From Takifugu bimaculatus (lineage: Eukaryota > Chordata > Actinopteri > Tetraodontiformes > Tetraodontidae): a DNA stretch of 64,000 bases. The DNA lies in contig CP034991.1 of the NCBI GenBank assembly GCA_004026145.2, positions 1,892,134 through 1,956,133 on the forward strand. The letters run 5' to 3'. The notes under the pieces were generated by a model that was given only the letters and a program-made list of their open reading frames with translations, made no database searches and was not told where the DNA came from. Each line of letters opens with the position of its first letter. Within the stretch, counting starts at the first letter, position 1. Positions 12,301 to 25,272 of the stretch are shown piece by piece. The position numbers were made by a program, and so were the translations under genes.

Positions 12301-13994
12301 TAAACCATTTTTGGGTTCTGTAATCAGCGAGGTCACAATTTAAAAGGAGCCATCGCTAATCGTGCAATAATACCGCCATCCTGGGCCTCCGCGCTTCCAT
12401 CTGGAATCGACTTCGCCGCAGTAATCACACATATCTCCAACTGAATTGATCATTGATTTGGAAACCAATGGCAACGGTGGTTGGAGACTCTTTAGAAGCA
12501 CCTAGGAGAGCTTCATTCGGTGAGCTGAGATGTTTGGAATCAGAACGGCCGCGAGCAAAATTAATTAAATTTGGCAAGCCCCAAATTTGCCAGTTTTCAC
12601 CAGATTACCAGACTGATCCCTGTTACTGAGACATTTGATGATTTTCTGACTGACTGGGAAGAAAAAGCTGCAGCCAGTCAGAGCGATCCCGGAAAGCCTT
12701 TGGAGATCAATCGCCTATTTTTTTTTTTTAAAAACCAAACCAAAGAAACAGCTTTCCATCTCCTTTTGAACTCCATATACAAAATTCATAAATACAAAAC
12801 TCAGTGGTAGATTTTTATGCAACACTTTCCAGACCAAGACTGTTGGACGATGATACGATGAAAGGGGATCAGAATTAGATCGTACTTGTCATGCGGCGCT
12901 CCGGTTCATGAAGGGCAAAGACAGTCAAAAACTCAGGATTATACACAGACTTTGTCGCCATCGCTCTTTTTTATTGAAACAAAATGTTGAACAGTTAAAA
13001 GTGTTACCATTCTAAGTCTTGAATACTGAGAATCAGATTAAAAGCTTCATTGGAATTTTATATAAACTAACAGGAAGAGACATTTGTAATGAAACCAGCC
13101 AGATTTATATCCCTCTTTAGAAATTGCTTGCATTGTGCAGCCTATAATATGGGTAATATTAATCCACGGGTGGATTAATCCATTGGCTGATTCCAGTCTT
13201 TTGTCGGGTTTGTTATCAGGCATCAGATTGTATTTTCAGTCAGTTTAATCGGATCAGCTGTGATAGATTTCCAGAAGACTTGATAGTAGTAAAGAGCTCC
13301 CAAATATTAAGAGCTTTTTGGGGTTCCCACTTCCTCAAATGTGAAAGATGCTCCTGTTGAGGGTAGATTAGGAGGACACCTCTGGAAACGCCTCCGTACG
13401 AAGTCCCAGAGTCCAGGGGAACGGCGAGGTTACCCGGGGGCACACAAACCTCTGAGCTCTCTGGAGAAATGGGACAGAGGTTTGACAAACAGGAGAGCAG
13501 AAACAACAGACAGGCACATGCTGATACCTTCACTGACTGGTCCTGCTCTCTGGGGAGGATGGAAACAGGCTCCGACAGCATACTGGGGAAAGAACAGCAC
13601 AACGTCCTCAGCGCTGGCTTGTCAGACGGAGGGGGCTCATATTTGTCTGTATATAGACATGCATATGCTTCTTTTCTCTCTGAAGTGTCACATGATTTCA
13701 GCTGTGCTGAGTTTCCTGCTGGCACTCTGAGCTGAACCTTCTGACGCTCAGCCGGCCGAAGCTGAGCATGACTGATGAGGACTTATCCTCCCAGCTGACA
13801 CACAATAAACTTCTCTGCACTTGGGTGGCTGCTTCCGGCGATGCAGCTGAAATCCACAAGATGCGTGACCTCTGGATTCCTGCGGTATTTTCCAGAAAGC
13901 AAAAGCAAAATTACCCGTCCGCACCCTTTCTGACCCACTGGGAAGGAATATCATCTCTTTGATCTTTTGATCCGTTTCTCTTATTTTGTAGCCA

Positions 13995-14290
13995 TTCCTG
14001 CCTGGAGTGAACTTTGACCTGCTTTACACTTCCTGGATCCTTTTGCCCTCCCACCCCCTCTGACTGTTGGCCCCGCCCTGATTAGTCTCACCTGTAGCAT
14101 CTCCGGTCCACGTGTTCCCTCTCTACTTGGATGTCCTGTTTTGGATATTTCTGCATGGTTTCTTGGATCGGAGTTGTGGATATTTGCCTGTTCAGACCTC
14201 GCTCCGGCTTCTGATGTAAGCTTCCTTCTCATCAAACAAACCGCTCACACTGTTCTGGATTTAGACCACCGGCCATGATTTCAATTCTCA
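13995..14290 (+). repeat. Possible LTR or LINE-derived patch
   Basis: A C+T-rich stretch with 'CCCTGATTAGTCTCACCTG' near 14078 and repeated 'TTTTGGATATTTCTG'/'GTGGATATTTGCCTG' wording, of a kind seen in fish LTR elements. No target duplication or ends were found, so this is tentative. Confidence 0.25.
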
Positions 14291-17200
14291 GTGAGTCGTT
14301 AAACATTTTAATAAACTAGAATTATTAATTAATCTGTAAAAAGCAAATTGTTTGAGTAGGAATTATGAATTCTTTAGTGTATATAATGTATTCACTCCCC
14401 CGCTTACCGCATTACAATGTCATGTTACACCCCCACACACACTCCTCTGCAGCTATTTCCTGCATGTGTTAATTGTCCCTGGTATTAATGAAATGTACAG
14501 TACTATTGTAGGAAAATGTAAATTTATACACTACATATGATTTACTTCTAATCTGCTATCAGGGTAATGCTGCTGTTTGCTTGCTCATATTCATTTCAGA
14601 GGAATTATGTGCACATCCTTACACATCCCCAAGAGTTGGGGTTCAATTCCTCGCTTCACAGACAGAGGCAGCCTGAAAGGAGTTTATTTAGATGCAGTCT
14701 TGGGTTATTTTCTCTGCTCAGCACAAAGGCGTGATTTGTTTCCTCCTGTTTGTAGGGGGTGATGTCTCCTGACCTCAACATCAGCCCATCATCTCCACAG
14801 GTACGTGCATGCCAGTTTAATCCAACCGCCGGAAAGTTTCAAGTGAATGAAACTACTCTCATGAAGCATTGTTAGTTCTGTGGTGCCTTTGGAGGACAGG
14901 AGTCTGCAGAAACAGGTGGGAGGGTGGAGGCGGATTTCTATTAGCTTCCATTTAGTCATGGATCTTACGTAACCAAGAACCATGAAAGCCCACTTCCTTA
15001 TCAAAATGACTGTTATTATGTCTGGAAAAGCAAGCTTTTGTGATCCCTTGGTGTTGATATATTTAATCTCAGTAACTGATATTATTGAGAAGAAGCTGAG
15101 CAATTTGTCTGAGCATTTATAATGAGCTAATGTTGGGTCCTTACAGTTGAGGGAAGGTCACGGGCTGCGTGATGGCCGTGCAACGTACATAACAAATGGA
15201 TCGATTTAGACGAAATGTTCTGGTGCAGAAATCCTGCAAGACGGACGTGATGACTGAGGAATCAAAGACGGGTTCAAGGTTATCCTGAGAATGAAACTTC
15301 ATCTTTCAGTCGTGTCACTGGTTGCAGAGAAATTCTATTCAGACAGGTGAAGAGCTTTTGTGGCTGCCAGACAGCTCATCTAGGCTAGTGTGAACGCTTG
15401 CGTGATGCTGCGGCCGACTGTGTGAGTGGCTGTGAACGAGGGATAAGACCAGCGAGCCGTTGTTTTTTCCCTGAAGCTGCTTCGGCTGTTCTGTGACTAA
15501 CATCTATGATTTCACTAATCGCTGAAAAGTCCTATCTGATCCATATGCAAGATAGCGGCTGCAGGCGTGAAATATCTGTGCGCGCTCAAAATGCAATATT
15601 GATCACATTTTAACAGTTTCTGCGGACATACAGAATGTGGCACCACAGATGTCCTCAATGAGCTGAATACAAATCCACACTAAAGCTTCATTTTTGATTC
15701 CACCAGCGTGACAGCCGGCGCTCATTTCGGGAGGCCAGGGGGAGCGCTTCATCTCAATCGCCATCTTAAGCCTGCTTTGACTATTAGATCTGACTTCAGA
15801 CACCTTACTGACATTCAAACATTCCTAAGCATAATCAGTCGTGCCAATTCCACTGATGTAGCTGCATAAATGTGTCACTGAACCCCAAACATCTGCTTCA
15901 CACTACGCTGGAACTTGAACGGTGCAGCCTCACAGCGCCACGCCTTTTGATGCAACACAGGTTTATTCTACAATCTCTGCTCATGAATAATGAGGCCCAT
16001 GTTCAGTCCCCTGGTCCTGAAACGCCTTCTCTCTGCTGCTGCCCTGATGCATGGCTGCCCTGGGTCAGGCCGCTGGAGCTCGTGCTCATCTGCCCCCACG
16101 TTTCAGCCTCGCTGCCGCTCCATCATCAGGGCACGGCAGCATTTGGCTTTGCTTTAATCAACACTAATGAACCTATTGCGGGGAGCCCTCTCGGTCGGTA
16201 ATTAAATGAGATAAAAATTGAATTTGACTGAATTTTTAAGGTTTAGTGATATCTCAAGGCAAGGTTCCATCATTTGTTATTGTGGAAAGAAAACGCTCCG
16301 TGTTTCATCATGGGATCAAAAGTGCAGCAGCTCCGAGATGTAACCGTAACCTTTCAGATCAGAGCGCCGTGCTTTTCTAGGTTGATCCAGAAATCGATTC
16401 AAACATGAAAAAATGATATGGGTAAAGAAAAGTAAAAAGACTTGCAGTGGACAGAAGATAAATGTGCAGTTTTCGTATCACTGGACTGGCAAATTGAATC
16501 AAACATCCCATATTAAGCATGCCTTAAATACCCCTGCTGCCAGTGACACCTCCATCTGCGTACTGTAAAGTTATGTCACTGCCTTCACCGTGTCACTATT
16601 TATATACATGAGTTCACTTGTGAAATAGACGCCCAATAAATTAGCTTATGTTACGTAAACCTTTGTCTATGTTGCACATAGCTGCATTTTATCTTTTCTT
16701 TTCTGCAGGATGGTACTGACACCATTCTGCCTCGTTACCCTGGTCCACATAATGGCACCATTCCAACTCCTAAGGGTAATGACAGTGAAATTAGCAATAA
16801 TAAAAACACTACTTTGAAGGTTACTTAGAAATGCTGCTTCAGTAAAATTCTTTAGTAAAAGTTTTATCAGTAGAAGTGCTCTCACTGCGGGGGAATGAAT
16901 TTTGTAGAATTTTAGGGCTTGAAATCTTAGTATGGGACAGGATTATCTTCAAAGTCTAAAGATGAAAAGTTTTGCCTCATCTTGAGGGCAATTTTTATGT
17001 CTTTCTAGCTTCACAGGGGCTGAGGTTTGACTGGTCAAAAGCGCCAGCACGAAATATCCCAGGGTGTTCTGGAATATTGGTTGAAACAACACCGTTTTCG
17101 CCCCTCTTCTGTGCACATCACTGTCGTCGTATCAGTGTCATCTGAATGCAGCAGGTCCAGCCCTGAATGACGAGTAGCGCCACCTCTAGCAGATTCACAG

Positions 17201-17649
17201 TCGCTGCTGCCAATCAAACGGAGGAGGAACAGCTCACAGAGGGTTATTTTCCCACAAATGCTGGAGACAAATATGACTCGGTACCTTGACACAGTGTGGT
17301 TTCCTCCTTTTTCCTTCCTAGAGGTGTTGTGCATTCGGCACAGGCTGACGTGAGGGAAGTGGCGAAGTTTGCCAATCAGGAGAATTCTTCTTTAATGTGT
17401 ACCAGAATCACTCTAGGGAATACTCCAGGGAGCCGATAATTCCACAAATGGAAATTTCACGTTTTCACCTTTGTTGGGTTATTGATGCTGCCGCTGTATC
17501 GGTTATGCAAGAATTCATGAAAAATACAGCAGCTGCTGTTTGAAATGATACAGTGAAATGCAATAAAGAGCCAGACGATTATTAAAAACAGTACAGCAGA
17601 GCTGAGCACCGGATAATTGGGTGGAAGTCTGGCATTTGTTTGCTTAGAC

Positions 17650-18110
17650 CTGGGGTCGGCAACCCGCGGCTCTGGAGCCGCATGCGGCTCTTTGGCGTCG
17701 CCCTAGTGGCTCCCTGGAGCTTTTTCAAAAATATGAAAATTTCTGTAGGAAGAAAAACGTGACAAACATTCTTAAAGTTTCCCAATGCTGTATAAATGCG
17801 TATAATAAATATTTAATTTCAACATCTCATTATAATGGAAGTTAAACTTAAAGTGGCCATGTGGTGCGTCATTCTCTCCAGGATGCTGCAGGGAAAATAA
17901 ACATTTCATCAAGAATGCTCATCATGTATTTGTCGCCTACTTATCGTTTGGAAAGTAGGCTAATACAGCTAATATAGACACTTACAGCATGTGTTGCCTT
18001 TATTATAAGCCCTATATAAGGCTTTTAATTTTTTGCGGCTCCAGACAGATTTGTTTCTTGTTTTTTTGGTCCAATATGGCTCTTTCAACATTTTGGGTTG
18101 CCGACCCCTG
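17650..18110. mobile_element. hAT-type non-autonomous transposon (MITE)
   Basis: A 461-bp element with 16-bp terminal inverted repeats. The left end reads CTGGGGTCGGCAACCC and the right end, on the opposite strand, CAGGGGTCGGCAACCC (one mismatch). It is flanked by a perfect 8-bp target duplication GCTTAGAC at 17642-17649 and 18111-18118, the length made by hAT transposases. The ends are followed by GCGGCTC-type sub-terminal repeats. There is no open reading frame for a transposase, so it moved using an enzyme supplied elsewhere. Confidence 0.92.
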
Positions 18111-18118
18111 GCTTAGAC

Positions 18119-21100
18119 TGATGGCAGAAGCAGGAGAAGGTGCGGCACTCGTCTTTGGTGTACAACAAGTGCTGGAATTTTATTTAAAGGCACGGGGATT
18201 AAAAATAGTTCTGATGAAAGTTTGCACATAAAGAAAATAAACTTGGTTCGGAGTGATGGCGATGGCGTTTCCATCCAAATCCTAACCGAAGCACCGAAAC
18301 CTCCCGGTCAAGCGTAGCCAGGGACCAGCTGAGACAGCATCATTAATGACACCTTTCTGACGGACAAGACGAGAAACATTGCTGTACAGTTGTAGGTCTC
18401 ACAGAGGAGAGGAAGCCATGGCAACCGCTGGAATCTGTTTAGTGTCAGAGAAAATTTGATATCACCTGTCGCACCGGCTTGCTAAAGGTCACCCGGATCC
18501 TGAGAAGAGTTTGTACTGACGGGCAGAGACACGGGCAGAGACGCCATGAGAGGAGGGGGGTTGACACCTGGAGTGGACTGAATGGAAAAAAAGCCATGAG
18601 TTCATATTTTGATTTGAAATTGCTGCATATATGAAAAGATGTGTGTGAGAGGCGGTGAAATCTAGCCTTTACAATACTGACTGCAAAGATGGAAAACCTG
18701 TGTCCAAGTCTTCACATCTTGTTCATTGCCTACAATGTTTATATTCATGATTTAAAGATGAATCTCCCAGCAAAACAAATATTATGAGTGTCATCATAAT
18801 CATCACAGAACAAATGGGGGCTTATTTTAAACCGAATCTGTCACTTTCAGATTCGTCTGCCACAAATGTTCAGCATCAAGTCGGAGAACTGCCCATCACA
18901 GAAATGAAAGCAGAAAGACCATTCCCAGACCCCACCAGCAGCCCCTGCTGGGTAAGGGAACGTCTCGATGATGCCCTTATCCTTCTGAAATGAAAGGAGA
19001 GGAGCGGCAGAGCAGCCATCCTTGACCTTTGCTGTGAACATGAAGGAAATCGCTTTAATGCCCAATGCCCATTTAGGACTGCAGAGTAATTACCCCAGCA
19101 GATGCACTTTTCTGACATTTGGCTGGGAAGGATTTGATCTTTCTGCTCCTTTTTTGGTCAGACAGATTTCTGTGCCAAGTGCTAATGTTGCACCACAGTT
19201 GGCGAACTGAAGTGCAGAAGTGCAGAATAAGACACAGTGCATGGAATCTCTTAGCAGCTGCATGGCTGAGCAACCCAGCATTCTTCAGAAGGCCTTAAAA
19301 CTGAAGAGGACAGATCGGTGGATTACACAAATTTGAGACTTGAGTGACAAATTGGATGGCTGGTCTTTATGGGAAGTGATGTAATGCAGGCATAGTGAGC
19401 AGGTCAGGCCTTTCGGACGGGGAGGGGAGGAGGAGGCAGGAAACCCTCGGATCCATACGTCTAAAGTGTTTTACTGCAGACTTTAGTTGCAGATAAATAT
19501 TTGCATTAACCAGTTACAAACGGTTCTGTCTTATTTGCACTAATATGCGAGCCTTCATATCATAATCATTGGTTATGATAGTTGTTTTGCTATTGCTTTA
19601 TACGCTACAGTGCAAATGATTTCACCGTGCCAAAAAAAAGACCTTAAATCTTTGTTTTGAAGGAATTGAGACAAACATCTTTATTTAATTACCTCTGTTC
19701 ACAGGAACACTGATGCACCCTCTCACGTACATGAAAATAACTTCATACAAAGGCAAGACAGAAATCAACTAGACATTTTTTAAAGAGATTAAACACAACC
19801 AGACTTTTGTCCCCGTTGACTTAATATTCACACATGTAGTTAAAACTAATGAACAAGCCCAGGCAGGAGAAATCACACCTCTGCTGACAGATACGCTTTG
19901 TTTTCTTTCTTCTTTTATTTTATTTTTTATTTTTTAAAACTTTCAGGACAGCCTGCAGGCCTCCATCTGCATAATCAACCAGAGGGTATTTTTTTTGTTT
20001 TTTTTCTGGAATATTCTGGGTCTTTTGTACCTGAATTTCAAACTAAGTGCCACAGAAAAATCACACGTCCATTCACCAAAGCCTGCTAATGTCTTTCAAA
20101 AAGGGAGCAAGGCACTGGAGCCTTCGGTGTCCTATCTGAATGGACCTTCAAATACACGGCAGACAAACACGCAAGTTTAGCCAGCTATTATTTTAAGTCA
20201 TGCATGAAATAAAAGATGCTATCACCCCGGAAAATGAAAACCTAACCATAAGAATCGAGGCGCACCAATCGAAAAGAACTTTATGTCCCAGATGCCGGAA
20301 CATGTGCAAATATAAAAACTTGCTAACCCTGTTTTCTGAATCAGTCTTGATGGGGGATTGTGTTCTCACAGAAAGCATGGATCTAACTGAAAGGCATGGT
20401 AGGATGATCAATCTATGACTCAGCAACCAAAGATTTCCTGCTAACCATCACATCCGTCTTGGCAGTGTGTGCTTTGATGGGAGCTTTGGTCTTCAAGATT
20501 CACATCAGGTGTAAAAATGAAAACAGGATAATGCTGCAGAAACCGGGGTAAAAACGCTGAAATTGTAATATATTTTTTCACAGTTAGGCATCGATGCAGC
20601 TTATGGAATGTTTGAGCTCCAGAGGGGCGCCATTGCTAAAAAGGATTTGGGATAAATGTTGGAAATAATTCAAGAAAGATGCTTTTTTTTATTCTGCTCT
20701 GCCTCCACAGTCCCAGGCCTCGATATTCCTCTCAATAACGCTCTGACAACAACCAAACTACAGATTTGGTCAACTAGTTTTTAAACATAATCTTTGGTCA
20801 AAGGCCAAGTTAACTTCCCTCTTCAGAACCCAAACATAAGAAATCCAATGGGGAGGGGATCACTTCTGTATCGGTGCTGTTGTCCATTGGGTTCGTTAAT
20901 GTACTCTGTCATATCATTACCATTCATTTAATAATAGTTTTTATGACAAACGCTGAAAGGCCACATTCAGACCTACCTCAGCCTCGTGTTCGGGGTGGGG
21001 GGGGGGGCTTTGATGTCTCATGGTTTAAAAGTAGTCTGGTTTGAAAAAGTGTGTAACATTCTGAATTATAATACCGGTCATCCCATCCTATTCTGTGGGG

Positions 21101-24100
21101 GCGGAGTCATTAAACGTTGACGGCTAGTCCTAGTTGCTATAGAACGTCACCTATATAGAACCTGCGCAGTGTAACGCAGGAAACGGTACTCGGTGTAGAT
21201 GGCTGCAGAATTTAGGGGTGAATTTCTATTATTATATGAGAAAAATATTTTTCCCACAGGCACAAAAGTTAATTTTCTTCTTATAAGTTTTCCGGTAATA
21301 AAATTCATCTGCCTTTTGGCAGATTCTGTGCAAAGTTTTCCAACCTAGCACACTAAACCCCGACTGTGAACGTTGCCGTGATGTTTTGTGCAGACAATCA
21401 AAGAGGTATTACTGTAGACGTCATTTATAGCCCTTCACAAATAAACAGGACCCCCATTCACTCCATATAAAATTGACTCTCCTATTTGCATTTGAAAACA
21501 ATCAGCTTTCGGGTCCTGACAATATTTTTTTTTCCTTTTTCGTATAACAATATTTAGTAACAGACAGGAAAACACAGTTTAGTATCTCCCAGTGGCGTAT
21601 GAATAACACACCATAATAGTTTGTATGCTGTCATATGCTTTTTTCTTTTCTTTTTTTTAAAAAAAAAACCTTCATATTTGAAGCAAATCCAGAAACTCGC
21701 TTCCGCGCTGACAGTGACTAAATTGATGTTTTATCACAGATGAAGCACTCAAAGCTTTAAATGAGTCACACATAAATTTGTACTATTTATACGACATTGC
21801 ATGTTCACATAAACACACACATGCTATTACACAAAATATTTACACATGCAGACTACACTGACAACTGTCTTCCTGCAAAACACGAACATATTTTACACAT
21901 TTTTTTTCCCCCAATACAGGCACAGAGAGTACAAATGTTTTACATTCAATACTGGACAGCCAAGTAAAAATACAGTATTAAGTTCAGAGTCAATATTCAC
22001 TTGGACAGAATCATATCCAATTGCATCCCACAGTGCATTGCTCCATACAATGCAGGAAATTCAATAGCATATAGGAATAAGATTTAATTTACGGACTGAA
22101 TATGTAAACATGGTTCCCAAATGGTCGGCCAGTCAGAAAATCACAGTAAGACACAGGCTCTCAGAACGTTTAATGTACAGTAAGACTCAGCCTAAAGGAG
22201 CAGGAGGACCCAGATCGATCAGAGGTCAGCAGAGCACCGAGCTGGGTGTGAGATTGAATCAGAAGGAATGTAATTAGAGCCTAATGAGCCAGGTTTCTCA
22301 GCCCTGAAGGTTAGGGGTGCTTTTCTGTTTGTTAGTGCCTTGTCTCAGCTGTATCTGCTTTCTTTAACAATGGGAAACTTCATGTAGATGTTCCAGCATT
22401 CACCTGATCCACATCACAGAGTTTTTTCCCTTCCCAATCGGATTGTGTGCTTCACTGCCCCAGCGTCGGTCCCAGTGACTCGACCCACTTCAAGTCGGCC
22501 TGCGACAAGTGCGTGTGTGGGTGGCTGTGTGTTTGTGAAGGTCCACTGGGCCTCTGATGGAGTCTCTTCTTCATCCTACAATAGTCACAAGCCTTTGTCT
22601 GTGGAGCAACTCTTGCGTGAGGAAGCTCCACGTGACTCCAGGAGACAAATATAACAACAAAGACGGATAGATTATAAGCCATTGATTACAGTCAACGCGT
22701 TCCGCCTCCGATACATTTCCATGGATATTAGCGGTGACGGCAGGGGGAACGGGGCCAGGTTTTTGCAGATGCAACCATGCAAACAAATCTGCAGGTTGTT
22801 GGCAGCTTGAATGTGCATCCATTTGTGAGTGGAATGCAGTATAGCTGGTAGCAGAGGCCGACAGTCTTTCACCGCTCAAATCAATCCGCGTTATGGATTT
22901 TCCCTTGGATTTGGCACTGGTTTATGGAGCCGAGGTCAGCTGCAGTTTGTCATAAAGAAAAGCACATCGCAGGGTGAAGCAAATGCATTTGCCTGTAAGA
23001 GAATGGGGTCGCTTCTGGATTTTACAGTCACAGGCTTTTCCCTTATTATGTCTCCAACAAAGATGGCTCAGCGTCTCGTAGGGCAGTGGGCCACAGATGC
23101 GCCTCACGCCAACCCTGCTGCTGCTGCGGTCCTGTTCATTTCACACAAGCACAAAGCAATGCTTTAAGTTCATCATGGCCGGGGTGTTTAAAAATAAATA
23201 AATAAATAAAGCCTGTGGAACAACTACCTTAAAAAATGGAATTAAGGACCACAAATATGGCAGCTACAGATACATCAACTATAGCTTTTCAAAGTCTTTA
23301 GGCATTTGTTTAATATCTTTTCTGTCGTTTCTTTACAAATGTACAAAATGAGGCCTCTTCATAAATAAAAACTTTAAGACTTTTGACAATGACGGCAGCA
23401 GAAACAAAATTAAAATACATATTAAACATTACTTGTAGACAAATCATCTGTTTAGGGGTTGAGGTCGCCCTCACCATCACTCCGGGGTTCATGTGGCACT
23501 TTCATAACGAAGTTCATGAGAGTCGTGATGTATTTCATATAAAACTAGCATCATTACCTGTTTATCTACATGTTTAAAGAGGAGATTTCAAAATAAGAGC
23601 TGCTATGTAGTGCGTGCATATGTCCCCTATCCATTTGCCTTTAATGAACATCTGCTTTTTTTGTTGTTGTTGATCGAACCGAAGATAACGAAGTCAAGCA
23701 GCTGGCTTGATGCTTCGGTGTGTCAGACATGAACCAGGGTACCTTATCTTGCTCTCATCTCTGATTGCAAACACAGTCCTTCACACAGCAGCCGCGGCAG
23801 ATTCTGCCTTGGTTGCCAGCGTTACGGTAATCTACCACAGAATAATTAGCCAAAGTCATTAGCCCGAGTAATGACTATTAGCCACTGGTGGGCCATTTGA
23901 GTTTGACACACCACTGTTTCCACATGCTGATGGGAAGCGCTCGTGTCATCCTATTCTTCATAATCTAACTTCAAATAAGAAGAGGTTGGAAACATGAATT
24001 GCTTGTGTTCATTGTTTTCCGTGACCCGCCCCCCTCCACTCAAAAAAAAAATATGTTATTTTGAAAATGAAATGGATTTGTTCTGCTTTTCTAAATCATT

Positions 24101-24795
24101 ATACACTGAAGGATTTGCTTTCAAATTTGAGCCCTTTGAGTTTCACAATGCACCAATCTGACTTCATGAAAAATCACATTTCATTGCGTTTGATGATTAA
24201 AAGGGTCACACATGATTTCTTTTGAAGACCAAGTGAATGTTTTGGATGTTTTTCTTCTAGAGGACCCCACACTGTTTTAAATTATAGAGTAATCTTGTCT
24301 GCCAACAACAAAATATGTCAGATGCACCTTTTTACATCTATACAGGTAAAATACAAACAAAGTTTAGAACATCAAACCACAACGTCTCTGGAATAATTAA
24401 CCGGCAGTGTTGGAGCATTATGTTCGAAAGGTCTTGTGATATTAGAGCATTACTACAGAGAGAATTGGCATCAAACAGTGATTTACTATAGAGAAGAAAC
24501 AAAAACCTACAGTTCTGCTTCAAACGAATCCATAAAATGTAAAATTTACAGACAGAAAATTGTAAAAACAAAGAGATAATTGGAATTTTACAAAAAATAA
24601 GCCATTTGTCTTCACAGCCTCATGACTGAGAGCAAATTTTTTACATTTACTGGCTGGAAGTCTGCCACTTGCATTAACCTCAAAGCAGTTTGCTGTCTTT
24701 TTTCATTTCATTTTGTTTTGTTTGTGGTTGACAAAATGGGTAAAAGTGGCTGTTTGCCCAGCAACAAATCATTACGATTCTCTCAGAATTATAAC
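18119..24795. other. Intergenic region between MITE and npffr2 3' end
   Basis: No supported exon. It contains short homopolymers and simple repeats (poly-G at about 20996-21008, an AAAT run at about 23192-23210) and a promoter-like patch at 21090-21348 reported separately. The rest is A+T-rich with no recognised element. Confidence 0.6.
21090..21348 (+). promoter_or_regulatory. Promoter-like patch with short open frame
   Basis: A GC-box-like GGGGGCGGAG at about 21098-21107 is followed by a CTATATAG motif at about 21150 and a 49-codon frame from ATG 21199 to TAG 21346-21348. I do not recognise the predicted peptide. No splice donor or second exon could be linked. It could be a decayed gene or transposon end, or chance. 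Confidence 0.2.
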
Positions 24796-25272
24796 TTTAT
24801 TCTGCTAAACCTACATTTTATTTTCCACAATGTGTCAATCAAAGCTACTAAAAATATAGGATCAGGAAATATCCTCTGATTAATTCTAGCAAGTGTTGGG
24901 AATGCAGATCTCAGTGCTAAAATCTTCCAAAATTTCATGGAGATCCAACAAAAATAGATCATTCATATGAAAATATGAGGAAACCGCTTCCTGCACTCAG
25001 CCAACACTGTTAATTACTGTTGAATGAGAACTGTTGTTTTTTTTAGGTTTTTTAGGAAAACTACATCTCACGTACATCACGTTCCTTTTTCTGATGAAAT
25101 GGGTAAAGGCTCGACTGAGTGTTGTGGAAAGGTCATACACGTGTTCCAGAATAAATGCAGGCTTTCAGCTTCCAAGTGTGGCTCTATTGGAGGACCCTCA
25201 GAAGGCTTTGTTCTTCTGAGTGCACGACTTCAGCTTTACCGATGGAGTGTGAAAGGGTCTTCCGCAGATTCT
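24796..25272 (-). other. npffr2: npffr2 3'UTR and poly(A) signal candidates
   Basis: Downstream of the npffr2 stop on the minus strand. AATAAA hexamers on that strand occur at 24817-24822 and 24796-24801, giving a 3'UTR of about 0.45-0.5 kb if used. No other feature was seen. Confidence 0.5.

Larger units (their letters stand above)
11317..17649. other. Intergenic region between adamts3 and the MITE
   Basis: No exon could be supported. Open frames here, such as the opposed frames at 13240-13730, show no domain or splice context. Two degraded repeat-like patches are listed separately (12170-12300 and 13995-14290). The remainder appears to be unique, A+T-rich sequence. Confidence 0.6.

Noticed and set aside
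13240..13730. Opposed 161-codon (minus) and 129-codon (plus) frames
   Set aside because: Both strands being open suggests chance lack of stops; no domain, splice context or recognised family.
14630..14660. tRNA B-box-like GGTTCAATTCC
   Set aside because: No matching A box or cloverleaf upstream and no SINE tail; a single 11-base match is weak.
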